The notes: generated from the letters alone by a model not told the origin. 64,000 nt of DNA from Pelagibius sp040217155 (GCA_040217155.1 JAVJNS010000018.1:1-64000); one strand, 5' to 3'. Counted from the stretch's first letter, positions 28,760 through 37,797 are shown. Made by a program: numbers and translations.

Positions 28760-29956
28760 TCAGAGCACGATCTGCGGCGCGGGGCGCACGATCAGCCAGT
28801 ATGACAGGGCGCCTCCGGCAGCGACCAAGGCGATGGCTGTCATCATGGCGAGGGCCGACTCGCCGCTGCTGTGCCCGACGGCGATGCCGACCAGCGCCGC
28901 CAGCCCCATCTGGAAGAACCCGAGCAGGGCCGAGGCCGAGCCGGCCATTCGCGGAAAGGGTCCGATCGCGCCGGCCTGGGCGTTGGGCATGACGATACCG
29001 GTGCCGGCCATGAAGACCGCCACGGGGAGGACGATACCGGCCACGGTCACCACGCCTAATAGGAAGATCCCGAGGCCGGCGAGCCCGCCGAAGACCTGTA
29101 CCGCGGTGCCAAGCTGAACCATGCGCTCCAAACCGGCTCGTGTTGTCAGGCGGCCGGAGAGAAAGGCGCCGGCCATGTAGCCGACGACGATGGCGGCAAA
29201 GCAGAAACCATAGACTTCCGGGCTCAGTCCCAGCAGTCCGATGAGCACGAAGGACGAGCCGGAGATGAAGGAGAAGATGCCCGAATAGGCACAGGCGACG
29301 ACCAGCACATAACCGAGGTAGCTGCGGTGGCCCAACAGGCTGACGTAAGCGCCGAGCAGTCGCCCGGGCCGGGTGGCGTCGGGGTTCTTCCGTTGATTTG
29401 TCTCGGGCAAGATGAGCAGCGCGCCGGCCAGGGTCACAGCGGCAAAAGCAGCGAGGGCCACGAAATTGGCGCGCCAGCCGAACCAGATTTCCAGGAAACC
29501 GCCGAGGATCGGGCCAAAAGCGGGAGCCAGTGCCATGGCCATGCCCATGTAGGACAGCATCCGCGCCGCCCGGTCGCGGCCGTAGATGTCGCGTACCACC
29601 GCCCGGCCCAACACCGGGCCGACGCAGGCGCCGACCGCCTGCAGGAAACGCGCGAGAATCAGCAGCTCGATATCAGAAGCGAGGGCGCAGGCGGCGGTCG
29701 CTGCCAGATAAAGCGCCAGGCCACCGAGTATCACCGGGCGGCGCCCAAAACGATCGGAAAGCGGCCCGTAGACCAACTGGCTGAAGGCGAAGCCGGCCAG
29801 GAATACCGACAGTGTAAGCTGGACTTCGGCGGCGCTGACGCCGAAGCCGGCGCCGATGGCCGGCAGGGACGGCAAATAAAGGTCGGTGGAAATCGGTCCC
29901 AGGGCAACCATGGCGGTCAGGAGGATCGAGACCATCAGGCTTTCGGCGCGCGCCAT
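28760..29956 (-). CDS. MFS multidrug exporter, Bcr/CflA family
   Basis: 398 residues with about twelve membrane segments. The N-terminal ISTDLYLPSLPAIGAGFG (about 19-36) and the loop motif YGPLSDRFGRRPVILGG (about 62-78) are the Bcr/CflA signatures. The ATG at 29956 has GGAG five bases upstream; the GTG two codons earlier overlaps that Shine-Dalgarno. These proton antiporters export drugs such as bicyclomycin or chloramphenicol; substrate here unknown. It ends 4 bp from the convergent PBP gene. Confidence 0.88.
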   Translation of the reverse strand: MARAESLMVSILLTAMVALGPISTDLYLPSLPAIGAGFGVSAAEVQLTLSVFLAGFAFSQLVYGPLSDRFGRRPVILGGLALYLAATAACALASDIELLILARFLQAVGACVGPVLGRAVVRDIYGRDRAARMLSYMGMAMALAPAFGPILGGFLEIWFGWRANFVALAAFAAVTLAGALLILPETNQRKNPDATRPGRLLGAYVSLLGHRSYLGYVLVVACAYSGIFSFISGSSFVLIGLLGLSPEVYGFCFAAIVVGYMAGAFLSGRLTTRAGLERMVQLGTAVQVFGGLAGLGIFLLGVVTVAGIVLPVAVFMAGTGIVMPNAQAGAIGPFPRMAGSASALLGFFQMGLAALVGIAVGHSSGESALAMMTAIALVAAGGALSYWLIVRPAPQIVL

Positions 29957-30087
29957 GCTCACTCCGGGAATCGGGCGGGTTACGAGACTGGTCCCGAAAG
30001 GATCAAAGAAAGTGGATGTTTACGGAGCGGGCCCGCCTGCGCTTATAGTCGCGGCAGGCAAGTAACCGCAAGGACTGCGGAGGGAGC

Positions 30088-30540
30088 ATGGTTATGGCCG
30101 AGAGTGACAAGACCGGATTCATGTCGGCGGACGCCTACGGGCGCTCGCTGTCGGGTTTCGGGATCAACATTCTGGTCAGTGACGTGGCCGTGAGCCTGGA
30201 TTTTCTGACATCGGTGCTGGAAGTTGAAGTGATCTACAGCGATGCCGACTTCGCCGTGTGCCGTCATGAAGCGCACCAATGGATGCTGCATTCCGACGCA
30301 AGTTATCACAGCAATCCCTTGCTGACCCTGACCGGTGACGGCGCCATTCGCGGCGCCGGCCTTGAATTGCGGCTCTACGGCGTCGATCCGGACGCCGCGT
30401 CGGCGCGCGCCGAAGCTGCCGGGCACACGCTGCTGCAGGCGCCCGCGGACAAGCCGCATGGTCTCCGTGAAGCGTACATTGCCGGGCCCGACGGCTATGT
30501 CTGGGTGCCCTCGGTGCGCAAAGCCGAAGCTCAGCCGTAG
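30088..30540 (+). CDS. VOC (glyoxalase/bleomycin resistance) superfamily protein
   Basis: 150 residues with one VOC module of paired beta-alpha-beta-beta-beta units. GINILVSDVAVSLDFLTSVL (about 27-46) is the typical first unit and AYIAGPDGYVWVPS (about 130-143) the last strand. Metal-binding and enzymatic activity cannot be assigned from the sequence. A good GGAGGGAG precedes the ATG. Its stop overlaps by 10 bp the 3' end of the convergent metallopeptidase gene. Confidence 0.75.
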   Translation: MVMAESDKTGFMSADAYGRSLSGFGINILVSDVAVSLDFLTSVLEVEVIYSDADFAVCRHEAHQWMLHSDASYHSNPLLTLTGDGAIRGAGLELRLYGVDPDAASARAEAAGHTLLQAPADKPHGLREAYIAGPDGYVWVPSVRKAEAQP

Positions 30541-31238
30541 CGCCATAGCTCGGCGCTGTTGCGGCTGAGCCAGGTCTTGGCCGCGGCCATGTCGCCGGTA
30601 AGCCGGTCGGCCAGCTTCCAGAAACGCCGGGAGTGGTTAAGTTCGGCCAGATGCGCCACCTCGTGAGCGACCACGTAGTCCAGCACCGGTTCGGGCGCCA
30701 GGATCAGCCGCCAGGAAAAATTGAGGTCGCCGCTGGAACTGCAGGAGCCCCAGCGGCTGCGGGTGTCGCGCAGGCTGATGCGGCCGACCCGCTCTTCGAT
30801 TACTGCCGCCTTGGCGCGCGCGCGCGTGCTGATTTCCGTACGCGCCTCGCGCTTCAGGAAGTCGCCGACACGGCGCGGCAGATGCTGTGCCAGGCCTGAA
30901 ACCCGTATCGTGCCACCTTCACGGATAACGCCGCTGCGGCCCGCCGGATCATGCGCGATCGTGTGGTTCTCGCCGAGTAGCGGAATCACCGCGCCATCGA
31001 CAAAGGGAATGCGGTCGGGAACCTTCTCCAGGTGCTTCAGGATCCAGCCGCCGTTGCGTTCGGCGAAATCGATGGCTTCGCGTACCGAGGTGCGCCGGGG
31101 CAGTACCATCTGCACGCCGTCACCCCCGGGACTGAGCCTCAAGGTGATACGCCGGGCGCGCGGATGGCGCCGGAGTTCCAGCGGCACGTCACGGCTTTCA
31201 AGCCGCAGACTGCGCGGCGCGTCCAGGGGCAGAGGCAT
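30531..31238 (-). CDS. YgjP/DUF45-type zinc metallopeptidase
   Basis: 235 residues from MPLPLDAPRSLRLES; the open frame upstream to 31844 is not protein-like. The zinc motif HEVAHLAELNHSRRFW (about 182-197) with its third ligand is the DUF45/SprT-like (UTP pyrophosphatase, YgjP) signature. Also conserved is DTRSRWGSCSSSGDLNFSWR (about 148-167). No signal peptide, so cytosolic. Physiological substrate unknown. Confidence 0.85.
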   Translation of the reverse strand: MPLPLDAPRSLRLESRDVPLELRRHPRARRITLRLSPGGDGVQMVLPRRTSVREAIDFAERNGGWILKHLEKVPDRIPFVDGAVIPLLGENHTIAHDPAGRSGVIREGGTIRVSGLAQHLPRRVGDFLKREARTEISTRARAKAAVIEERVGRISLRDTRSRWGSCSSSGDLNFSWRLILAPEPVLDYVVAHEVAHLAELNHSRRFWKLADRLTGDMAAAKTWLSRNSAELWRYG

Positions 31239-31394
31239 GGATTCTCTATATCCCGGCGACTCCAGATTGGGCAAGCGGCAGCAAGCCGCGCGGCTGTTGC
31301 CGGGGCTGGCGAGCATTGCGACGGGCGTGCTAATTTGCTTCCGCGGGCCGGAATGTACCGGCGTTGTCAGGGTGTTATCCACGTGGACGGCATT

Positions 31395-31622
31395 ATGTTG
31401 CAAGACGCGGCCGGGCTGGGTGTCGCCGGCATCGGCCACAATGAAGGGCCACCCTTGGTGGAGTCCGAATGGCATCTCGTGGCATGGCGCATGGCCGTCG
31501 AAGAGGCCTGGAAAAATCCGCCGATAGAGGTGGTGCGGCGGCGCCTGAGGCGCGCCCAGGCGCTCGGCATGACCAACCGGCAATACACCCTGGAAGTCAT
31601 CGAGCGCGGCCGCTACCTCTAG
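31395..31622 (+). CDS. Small conserved protein with GHNxGP motif
   Basis: 75 residues. GIGHNEGPPLVESEW (about 11-25) is the GHNxGP motif seen in many short alphaproteobacterial and phage proteins, followed by basic helices (VVRRRLRRAQALGMTNRQYT) and the ending LEVIERGRYL. It is probably a small helical DNA- or protein-binding factor; no function is established to my knowledge. An in-frame GTG at 31383 is an alternative start. It converges on the Ada-like gene. Confidence 0.7.
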   Translation: MLQDAAGLGVAGIGHNEGPPLVESEWHLVAWRMAVEEAWKNPPIEVVRRRLRRAQALGMTNRQYTLEVIERGRYL

Positions 31623-31635
31623 CCAGGTCCCGACA

Positions 31636-32517
31636 TTACTCGGGGCGTTCGGCCTCGCCTTCCAGCAGGGCGGTCTTGAACTCCAGGCCCCAGCGATAGC
31701 CGCCGAGCCCACCGTCCTCGCGCAGCGCGCGGTGGCAGGGAATGACCAGGGAGACCGGATTGGTGGCACAGGCCCGGCCGACGGCGCGCTGGCCGTGCGG
31801 CACCCCCATGATCTCGGCAATCTCTGAATAGGTACGGGTTTCACCGCAGGGAATAGCGATTAGCTCGTTCCAGACGCGCCGCTGGAAGGCGGTGGCCCGT
31901 ACGTCCAGGGGCAATTCGGCATGCGGAATTTTGCCCTCCAGAAAATCGACCACCACGGACACCGACTGGGCGATGGAGTGGCGATCCCGGGTGATGTTCT
32001 CGGCCTGCGGAAACTCTCGCCGCAGTGCAGCGATCAGCTTGTCGTCCTCATGGCCGAGGCTGAGAAAACAGAGGCCCTTGGCCGTGGCCGCGACCAGCAG
32101 GCGGCCCAGGGGCGATTTCACGATGTCGTAAGCGATCGTCGCCCCCTTGCCGCCCTTGGCATAGGAGGCCGGGGTCATTCCCAACATACGCTCGGCGCGT
32201 TCGTAAACCCGGCTGGAGGAACCGTAGCCGGCGCCGTAGGTGGCCTGCGCGATGGACTCGCCATTCTTCAATTGCTCTCGAAAGGCAGCATTGCGGCGGG
32301 CATCGGCGTAGTCGCGTGGACTGACACCCATGACGCGCTTGAACAGGCGCTGCAGGTGCCAGGGACTGACATCCAGTTCACCTGCGATTTCGCCCAAGGT
32401 CAGGCGCTCGCCCTCCTGTGCATCGATCAGGTCGCAGGTCTGGCGGACCAGCGCCACATGCCGTGCGCTGGCCCTCACCCGGTTGCCTGCCGCGCTCTTC
32501 GCTCTCTGCATGTCCAT
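31636..32517 (-). CDS. Ada-like regulator / O6-methylguanine-DNA methyltransferase
   Basis: 293 residues from an ATG with GGAG upstream. The N-terminal AraC-type DNA-binding domain shows LTLGEIAGELDVSPWHLQRL (about 39-58) and GVSPRDYADARR. The C-terminal alkyltransferase has the acceptor Cys in SLVIPCHRALREDG (about 255-268). It lacks the N-terminal Cys4 zinc module that takes methyl groups from phosphotriesters in E. coli Ada, so it cannot be activated in the classical way. It probably repairs O6-methylguanine and binds DNA. Confidence 0.9.
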   Translation of the reverse strand: MDMQRAKSAAGNRVRASARHVALVRQTCDLIDAQEGERLTLGEIAGELDVSPWHLQRLFKRVMGVSPRDYADARRNAAFREQLKNGESIAQATYGAGYGSSSRVYERAERMLGMTPASYAKGGKGATIAYDIVKSPLGRLLVAATAKGLCFLSLGHEDDKLIAALRREFPQAENITRDRHSIAQSVSVVVDFLEGKIPHAELPLDVRATAFQRRVWNELIAIPCGETRTYSEIAEIMGVPHGQRAVGRACATNPVSLVIPCHRALREDGGLGGYRWGLEFKTALLEGEAERPE

Positions 32518-32645
32518 CGCTCTTTCTCCAGCCGACAATAGCGGTTCTTCGCGCCGTTGTAGCCGGTCATTGCCACGGCACTCTATCCGAAGCTTGCGCT
32601 GCGGCGGCGGCAAGTCTGCAAAATGTTGCAATACGATCGCTGCGG

Positions 32646-32663
32646 CTGTCATATATTTGTAAC
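32646..32663 (+). promoter_or_regulatory. Candidate Pho box upstream of ugpB
   Basis: CTGTCAT (32646-32652), ATAT, TTGTAAC (32657-32663): two PhoB half-sites in direct repeat with an 11-bp period. The first is perfect, the second matches 5 of 7. It lies 85 bp before the ugpB ATG. Glycerol-3-phosphate uptake operons are classical Pho regulon members. Confidence 0.65.
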
Positions 32664-32748
32664 AAAATAGCCAAAAGAGCATCGCGGCCCAAGGTTAGGC
32701 TGGCGCTTTTGTCGCACGACCGAGTCGCATTGATAGGGAGAAATACAC

Positions 32749-34071
32749 ATGCGTTTGAACCGCAAACTCATCGCCTGGGCCGCCGCAGCGGCCATCGCCG
32801 GCACCTTGCCGCAGTCGGCCTCGGCGGCCACGGAGATCGAATGGTGGCACGCTTTTACGGGACGTCTCGGTGAAATTCTCGCCAAGCAGGTCGAGGATTT
32901 CAACGCCGCCCAAAGCGACTACAAGGTCGTGGCCGTCTACAAGGGCAACTATTCCGAAACCCTCAATGCCGGCGTTGCCGCGTTCCGCGCCAAGCAGCAG
33001 CCGCATATTCTGCAGGTCTTCGAGGTCGGCACGGCGACCATGATGGCGGCCAAGGGCGCGGTGAATCCGGTCTATAAAGTGATGGCCGCCGGCGGACAAG
33101 CCTTCGACCCCTCGGTCTATCTGCCGACCGTTACCGGTTACTACACCGATCCCGAAGGCAACATGTTGTCGATGCCCTACAACAGCTCGACACCGGTGCT
33201 CTACTATAACAAGGACAGCTTCAAGGCGGCAGGCCTGGATCCGGACTCGCCGCCGAAGACCTGGGCCGATTTCGGCAAGGCGCTGGATGCCTTGAAAGCG
33301 TCCGGTTCCGAATGCCCCTTCACCACCGCTTGGCAGTCCTGGGTGCACCTGGAAAACATGGGCGCCTGGCACGATGTGCCCTTCGCCTCCAAGGCCAATG
33401 GCTTCGAGGGTCTCGACACCGAGTTGGTGTTCAACGGCCCGGTGCAGGTCAAGCACATTCAGCAGCTGGGCGACTGGGCGAAGGAGGGCAAATTCATTTA
33501 CGCCGGCCGGCGCAACGAAGGGGGCGCCCGCTTCCGCAGCGGCGAGTGCGCCATGTACACCGAATCTTCCGCCGGCTATGCGGGCGTAAAAGCCGAAGCG
33601 GCATTTGATTTCGGTGTCTCCAGCCTGCCCTACTGGTCGGAAGTTGCCGGGGCGCCGCGCAACACGATCATCGGCGGCGCCAGTCTTTGGGCTTTGGCCG
33701 GACACTCCGACGATGAGTACAAGGGCGTCGCAAAGTTCTTCTCCTTCCTCTCGACGCCGGAAGTGCAGGCCGACTGGCATCAACAGACCGGCTATCTGCC
33801 GATCACACTGGCGGCTTACGACCTGACCAAGGAACAAGGCTTCTACAGCGAGAACCCCGGAACGGAGACGGCCCTGATCCAGATGACCAGCAAGGCACCG
33901 ACGGAAAACTCGAAGGGGCTGCGCCTCGGCAGCTTCGATCAGATCCGCGGCATTATCGACGAAGAGCTGGAGGCGGTCTGGGCCGGCAACAAGTCGGCGC
34001 AGGAAGCCCTCGACAGCGCCGTCGAGCGGGGCAACGTGTTGCTGCGCCGATTTGAACGTGCCAACAAGTAG
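32749..34071 (+). CDS. ugpB: sn-Glycerol-3-phosphate ABC transporter, periplasmic binding protein
   Basis: 440 residues with a Sec signal peptide (hydrophobic about 8-22, cleavage near SASA-ATEIEWWHAF). The start of the mature protein, EIEWWHAFTG, is highly typical of UgpB. SESSAGYAG-like and MPYNSSTPVLYYNKD (about 143-157) segments line the ligand pocket. It captures glycerol-3-phosphate and glycerophosphodiesters. First gene of ugpBAEC, with GGGAG before the ATG and a Pho box upstream. Confidence 0.93.
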   Translation: MRLNRKLIAWAAAAAIAGTLPQSASAATEIEWWHAFTGRLGEILAKQVEDFNAAQSDYKVVAVYKGNYSETLNAGVAAFRAKQQPHILQVFEVGTATMMAAKGAVNPVYKVMAAGGQAFDPSVYLPTVTGYYTDPEGNMLSMPYNSSTPVLYYNKDSFKAAGLDPDSPPKTWADFGKALDALKASGSECPFTTAWQSWVHLENMGAWHDVPFASKANGFEGLDTELVFNGPVQVKHIQQLGDWAKEGKFIYAGRRNEGGARFRSGECAMYTESSAGYAGVKAEAAFDFGVSSLPYWSEVAGAPRNTIIGGASLWALAGHSDDEYKGVAKFFSFLSTPEVQADWHQQTGYLPITLAAYDLTKEQGFYSENPGTETALIQMTSKAPTENSKGLRLGSFDQIRGIIDEELEAVWAGNKSAQEALDSAVERGNVLLRRFERANK

Positions 34072-34088
34072 ATCGAAGCTTGTAGAGA

Positions 34089-34137
34089 CCGGGTTTCCAC
34101 CGGTTACCGGCGTTCCAGCCGGCAACCGGTGGCCCGG
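34089..34137 (+). repeat. Intergenic hairpin between ugpB and ugpA
   Basis: Arms 34097-34111 and 34118-34132 pair over 15 bp with one mismatch around a 6-nt loop, and CCGGG/CCCGG extends the stem past a TTT bulge. No T-run follows. Such stems between a binding-protein gene and its permease genes usually protect the upstream mRNA and lower permease expression. Confidence 0.75.
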
Positions 34138-34173
34138 CGTGTCACAGCTATAAAAAGCGGACCATAACCGGCT

Positions 34174-35055
34174 ATGGACAAGCGTGTCGTTTATCGGTCC
34201 TCGCCCCTGCCCTATCTGCTGGTTCTGCCGCAGCTCGTAATCACCGCTGTCTTTTTCCTCTGGCCGGCATCACAGGCGCTCTATCAGTCGCTGCTGATCG
34301 AGGATCCTTTCGGGCTGAGCACAGAGTTCGTGTGGTTCGAAAATTTCAAGGACCTCTTCGCCGATCCGCTCTATATCGGAACCTTCTGGACAACGGCCTA
34401 TTTCAGTGCGGCGGTGACGGCGCTGTCGCTCGGCTTCGCGCTGCTTCTGGCGGTGATGGCCGATCGCGTGATCAAAGGGGCAACGGCCTACAAGGCGCTG
34501 CTCATCTGGCCCTATGCTGTCGCGCCGGCCATCGCCGGGGTGCTTTGGCTATTCCTTTTCAATCCCTCGATCGGTCTGATCAGCTACTATCTGAAGTTTT
34601 TCGGCTATCAGTGGAACCATGTCCTGAACGGCGGCGAGGCCATGTTCCTGGTTGTCATCGCCGCGGCCTGGAAACAGGTCAGCTACAATTTTCTGTTCTT
34701 TCTGGCCGGCCTTCAGGCCATTCCAAAGTCGCTGATCGAGGCGGCGGCGATTGACGGCGCCGGACCGCTCAAGCGTTTTTGGACCATCGTATTTCCGCTG
34801 CTCTCGCCAACCACTTTCTTCCTGATCGTGGTCAACATTGTTTACGCCTTCTTCGACACTTTCGGCATCATTCATACCGTCACCAAGGGCGGGCCGGGCA
34901 AGTCCACAGAGATCCTTGTCTACAAGGTCTACTCCGACGGCTTCGTCGGCCTCGACCTCGGCGGTTCGGCAGCTCAATCCGTCGTCCTCATGTTCATCGT
35001 CGTCAGTCTGACCGTCATCCAGTTCCGCTTTATTGAGCGGAAAGTTCACTACTAG
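34174..35055 (+). CDS. ugpA: sn-Glycerol-3-phosphate ABC transporter, permease UgpA
   Basis: 293 residues with six predicted membrane segments. The cytoplasmic EAA loop, which docks on the ATPase, is IEAAAIDGAGPLKRFWTIVF (about 189-208). The N-terminal segment with PYLLVLPQLVITAVFFLWP is typical of this permease family. It follows ugpB after 102 bp that contain a stable hairpin, and precedes ugpE by 10 bp. Confidence 0.92.
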   Translation: MDKRVVYRSSPLPYLLVLPQLVITAVFFLWPASQALYQSLLIEDPFGLSTEFVWFENFKDLFADPLYIGTFWTTAYFSAAVTALSLGFALLLAVMADRVIKGATAYKALLIWPYAVAPAIAGVLWLFLFNPSIGLISYYLKFFGYQWNHVLNGGEAMFLVVIAAAWKQVSYNFLFFLAGLQAIPKSLIEAAAIDGAGPLKRFWTIVFPLLSPTTFFLIVVNIVYAFFDTFGIIHTVTKGGPGKSTEILVYKVYSDGFVGLDLGGSAAQSVVLMFIVVSLTVIQFRFIERKVHY

Positions 35056-35065
35056 GAGCTGTAGC

Positions 35066-35914
35066 ATGGTCGAGAATCGCGGCTGGCTGACGGTTCTTTC
35101 CCACGCAATCTTATTGCTGGGGATCTTGATTCTGGTCTTTCCCATCTATGTGACCTTCGTGGCGTCGACCGCGGAGATGCGTGACATCATTCAGCCGCCA
35201 CTGCCGTTGGTCCCGGGCCCCTTCTTTATCGAGAACTACACAGAGGCCTTGCAGCGCGGCGTCGCCCAGGCCGCCGGAGCGCCGGTCTCGCTAATGCTGT
35301 GGAACTCGCTGGTCATGGCGCTGATGATCACCTTCGGTAAGATCGCCATCTCACTGCTATCCGCCTTCGCCATCGTTTACTTCCGCTTTCCGCTGCGCAT
35401 GCTGTGCTTCTGGACCATATTCATCACCCTCATGCTGCCGGTCGAAGTACGCATCCTGCCAACCTACAAAGTCGTTGCCGACCTCGGTATGCTCAACACC
35501 CATGCCGGCCTGGCGATCCCGCTGATCGCTTCGGCGACGGCGACCTTCCTGTTCCGGCAGTTCTTCCTGACAGTGCCCGACGAACTTCTCGAAGCGGCGC
35601 GCATGGACGGTGCCGGCCCCTTGCGGTTCTTCAAGGACATCCTGCTGCCGCTCTCGCGCACCAACATCGCCGCGCTCTTCGTCATCCTCTTCATTTACGG
35701 CTGGAACCAGTATCTCTGGCCGCTGCTGATCACAACTGACGCTTCGATGAACACCATCGTCATGGGCATCAACCGCATGATCGCCCCAGGCGAGGACCAG
35801 ACCAATTGGCCGGTCGTCATGGCGACGACCATGCTCGCGATGCTGCCGCCGATCTTCGTGGTCGTGACCATGCAGCGGCTCTTCGTGAAGGGCCTGGTGG
35901 AAACCGAAAAGTAG
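35066..35914 (+). CDS. ugpE: sn-Glycerol-3-phosphate ABC transporter, permease UgpE
   Basis: 282 residues, six membrane segments. The EAA loop is LEAARMDGAGPLRFFKDIL (about 177-195). The ATG at 35066 has AGGAGC upstream; the open frame begins slightly earlier inside ugpA. The stretch FIYGWNQYLWPLLITTD (about 208-224) is characteristic of UgpE. It forms the transmembrane channel with UgpA. Confidence 0.92.
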   Translation: MVENRGWLTVLSHAILLLGILILVFPIYVTFVASTAEMRDIIQPPLPLVPGPFFIENYTEALQRGVAQAAGAPVSLMLWNSLVMALMITFGKIAISLLSAFAIVYFRFPLRMLCFWTIFITLMLPVEVRILPTYKVVADLGMLNTHAGLAIPLIASATATFLFRQFFLTVPDELLEAARMDGAGPLRFFKDILLPLSRTNIAALFVILFIYGWNQYLWPLLITTDASMNTIVMGINRMIAPGEDQTNWPVVMATTMLAMLPPIFVVVTMQRLFVKGLVETEK

Positions 35915-35927
35915 AACGGAACGCTTG

Positions 35928-37013
35928 ATGGCTGAAATCTCCCTGCGCCATGTAAAGAAGAGCTACGGCAACACCGCCGTCATTCACGGCGTTTCGGTGG
36001 ATATCGCCGACGGCGAGTTTGTCGTTATCGTCGGGCCCTCAGGCTGCGGCAAGTCGACCCTGCTTCGCATGATCGCGGGCCTTGAGGTGATCACCGAGGG
36101 CGAAATCTCCATCGGTGGGCGTGTGGTCAATCGGCTGGAACCAAAGGACCGCGATATCGCCATGGTGTTCCAGAACTACGCGCTCTATCCGCATATGTCG
36201 GTCTACGCCAACATGGCTTATGGCTTGAAGATCGCCGGCAAGTCGAAGGCCGAGATCGACCAGCGCGTGGCCGAGGCGGCTGGGATCCTGGAGCTGAAGG
36301 ACCTCCTCGAGCGCAAGCCGCGGCAGCTCTCAGGCGGCCAGCGCCAGCGCGTGGCCATGGGGCGCGCCATTGTGCGCCAGCCGGCCGCCTTCCTTTTCGA
36401 CGAGCCGCTATCCAACCTCGATGCAAAGCTGCGTGTGCAGATGCGCCTGGAGATCAAGCGCCTGCAACGACGCCTCGCCACGACTTCGGTCTATGTCACC
36501 CACGATCAGGTCGAGGCCATGACCATGGCCGACCGCTTGATCGTCATGAACGCCGGCCACGCCGAGCAGATCGATTCTCCCATGGAGGTTTACGAGCGCC
36601 CGGCAACACTCTTTGTCGCTGGCTTCATCGGCTCGCCCTCGATGAATTTTCTGCCGGCTCAGATATCGGAAGACGGTACCGGCTTGACCCTCGGCGGCGG
36701 CCGGCATCTCGCCCTGCCCGGCGGCGGACTGTCCGGCATGGCCGGGCGGCGCGTGACGCTGGGCGTGCGGCCGGAGCATCTGCATGCCGCCAACGACGCC
36801 GCGGCGGCCTTTGGATTGCAGGTGCAGCTGGTGGAGACCCTCGGGGCGGACATCCTCGCACATGGCGTGCTGCAAGGGAGCGGTGAGGCGCTGACCCTGA
36901 GACTGCCGGGCAGCGTCTCCTTGAGCGAAGGCGACAACCTGGAACTCGTCACCGACCCCGGCGCCCTGCACCTCTTTGATCCGGACAGCGGGCGGCGTAT
37001 CGCCGACCTGTGA
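35928..37013 (+). CDS. ugpC: sn-Glycerol-3-phosphate ABC transporter, ATP-binding protein UgpC
   Basis: 361 residues. Walker A is GPSGCGKSTLLRMIAG (about 36-51), the ABC signature is LSGGQRQRVAMGRAIVRQP (about 134-152), Walker B is FLFDEPLSNLDAKL, and the switch His is in VYVTHDQ. A C-terminal TOBE/MalK-like regulatory domain (about 240-361) includes VRPEHLH. It energises UgpAE. Last gene of the operon, 13 bp after ugpE, converging with the SCO gene. Confidence 0.93.
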   Translation: MAEISLRHVKKSYGNTAVIHGVSVDIADGEFVVIVGPSGCGKSTLLRMIAGLEVITEGEISIGGRVVNRLEPKDRDIAMVFQNYALYPHMSVYANMAYGLKIAGKSKAEIDQRVAEAAGILELKDLLERKPRQLSGGQRQRVAMGRAIVRQPAAFLFDEPLSNLDAKLRVQMRLEIKRLQRRLATTSVYVTHDQVEAMTMADRLIVMNAGHAEQIDSPMEVYERPATLFVAGFIGSPSMNFLPAQISEDGTGLTLGGGRHLALPGGGLSGMAGRRVTLGVRPEHLHAANDAAAAFGLQVQLVETLGADILAHGVLQGSGEALTLRLPGSVSLSEGDNLELVTDPGALHLFDPDSGRRIADL

Positions 37014-37040
37014 ATTTAAAGGCTGTTCTTTTGCGACCGT

Positions 37041-37694
37041 TCAACCGCCCGTGGCCAGCGCGGGGTCGACAATCTTGGCCAGGCTCTCGGCGATTTCTTC
37101 TGCCGTCGTGGCATGCGTGAAGTGGGTCAGGTAGCTGCCGTCGGGACCCATCAGGTAGATGATCGAAGAGTGGTCCATCAGGTACTCGCTGGCATCGGCC
37201 TGTTCGACCTTCTGGCGATAGATGCGATAGGCCTTGGTGGCGACGTCAACTTCTTCCGGCGTACCGGTCAGGGCCAGGAAGCGCGGGTGAAAGTGGCTCG
37301 CATAGCTTGCTAAGGCTTCCACGGTGTCACGTTCAGGATCGACTGTGATAAAGACCGGCAACACGGCCGCTGCCTTTTCCGGAGCCGACTCGGACAGCAG
37401 ATCGAGGGCCTGGGTCATGGTGCTGAGGGAAGTCGGACAGATATCCGGACAGTAGGTATAGCCGAAGTAGATCAGGCTGAAATGCCCGAGCAGATCCGCT
37501 TCACCACGGGGCTCACCATATTGATCCGTCAGAGAAAAAGCGCCGCCGATCAAGGCCTCGCCGCTGGTGCGGGTGTCGCCGGCGATAATCGCGCTGGGCT
37601 TTTGCGGCTGCACGGCAAACCACGCAGCCAAGCCGCCGCCGGCCAGGACCAGGCCGAGGATGGCGATCAGCAGGATACGGGACTTCGTCGACAT
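37041..37694 (-). CDS. SCO1/SenC family copper chaperone-like protein
   Basis: 217 residues with an N-terminal membrane anchor (about 7-26) and a periplasmic thioredoxin fold. The copper-binding CxxxC is in CPDICPTSLS (about 89-98) and the third ligand His is in MDHSSIIYLMGPDG (about 172-185). SCO proteins help assemble the CuA site of cytochrome oxidase or handle redox stress. No oxidase genes are adjacent. An ATG-less extension upstream is possible but the Met at 37694 fits best. Confidence 0.9.
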   Translation of the reverse strand: MSTKSRILLIAILGLVLAGGGLAAWFAVQPQKPSAIIAGDTRTSGEALIGGAFSLTDQYGEPRGEADLLGHFSLIYFGYTYCPDICPTSLSTMTQALDLLSESAPEKAAAVLPVFITVDPERDTVEALASYASHFHPRFLALTGTPEEVDVATKAYRIYRQKVEQADASEYLMDHSSIIYLMGPDGSYLTHFTHATTAEEIAESLAKIVDPALATGG

Positions 37695-37797
37695 CGCCTC
37701 GGTAAACTCCAAGCGCCGGTCAAGTGAGAGGGAGTTTTAGGCCTCGCCGCCGTCCGCTGCAATGCGTCCTGTCGTCGCGTCCGCCGGTGTCAGGTTT

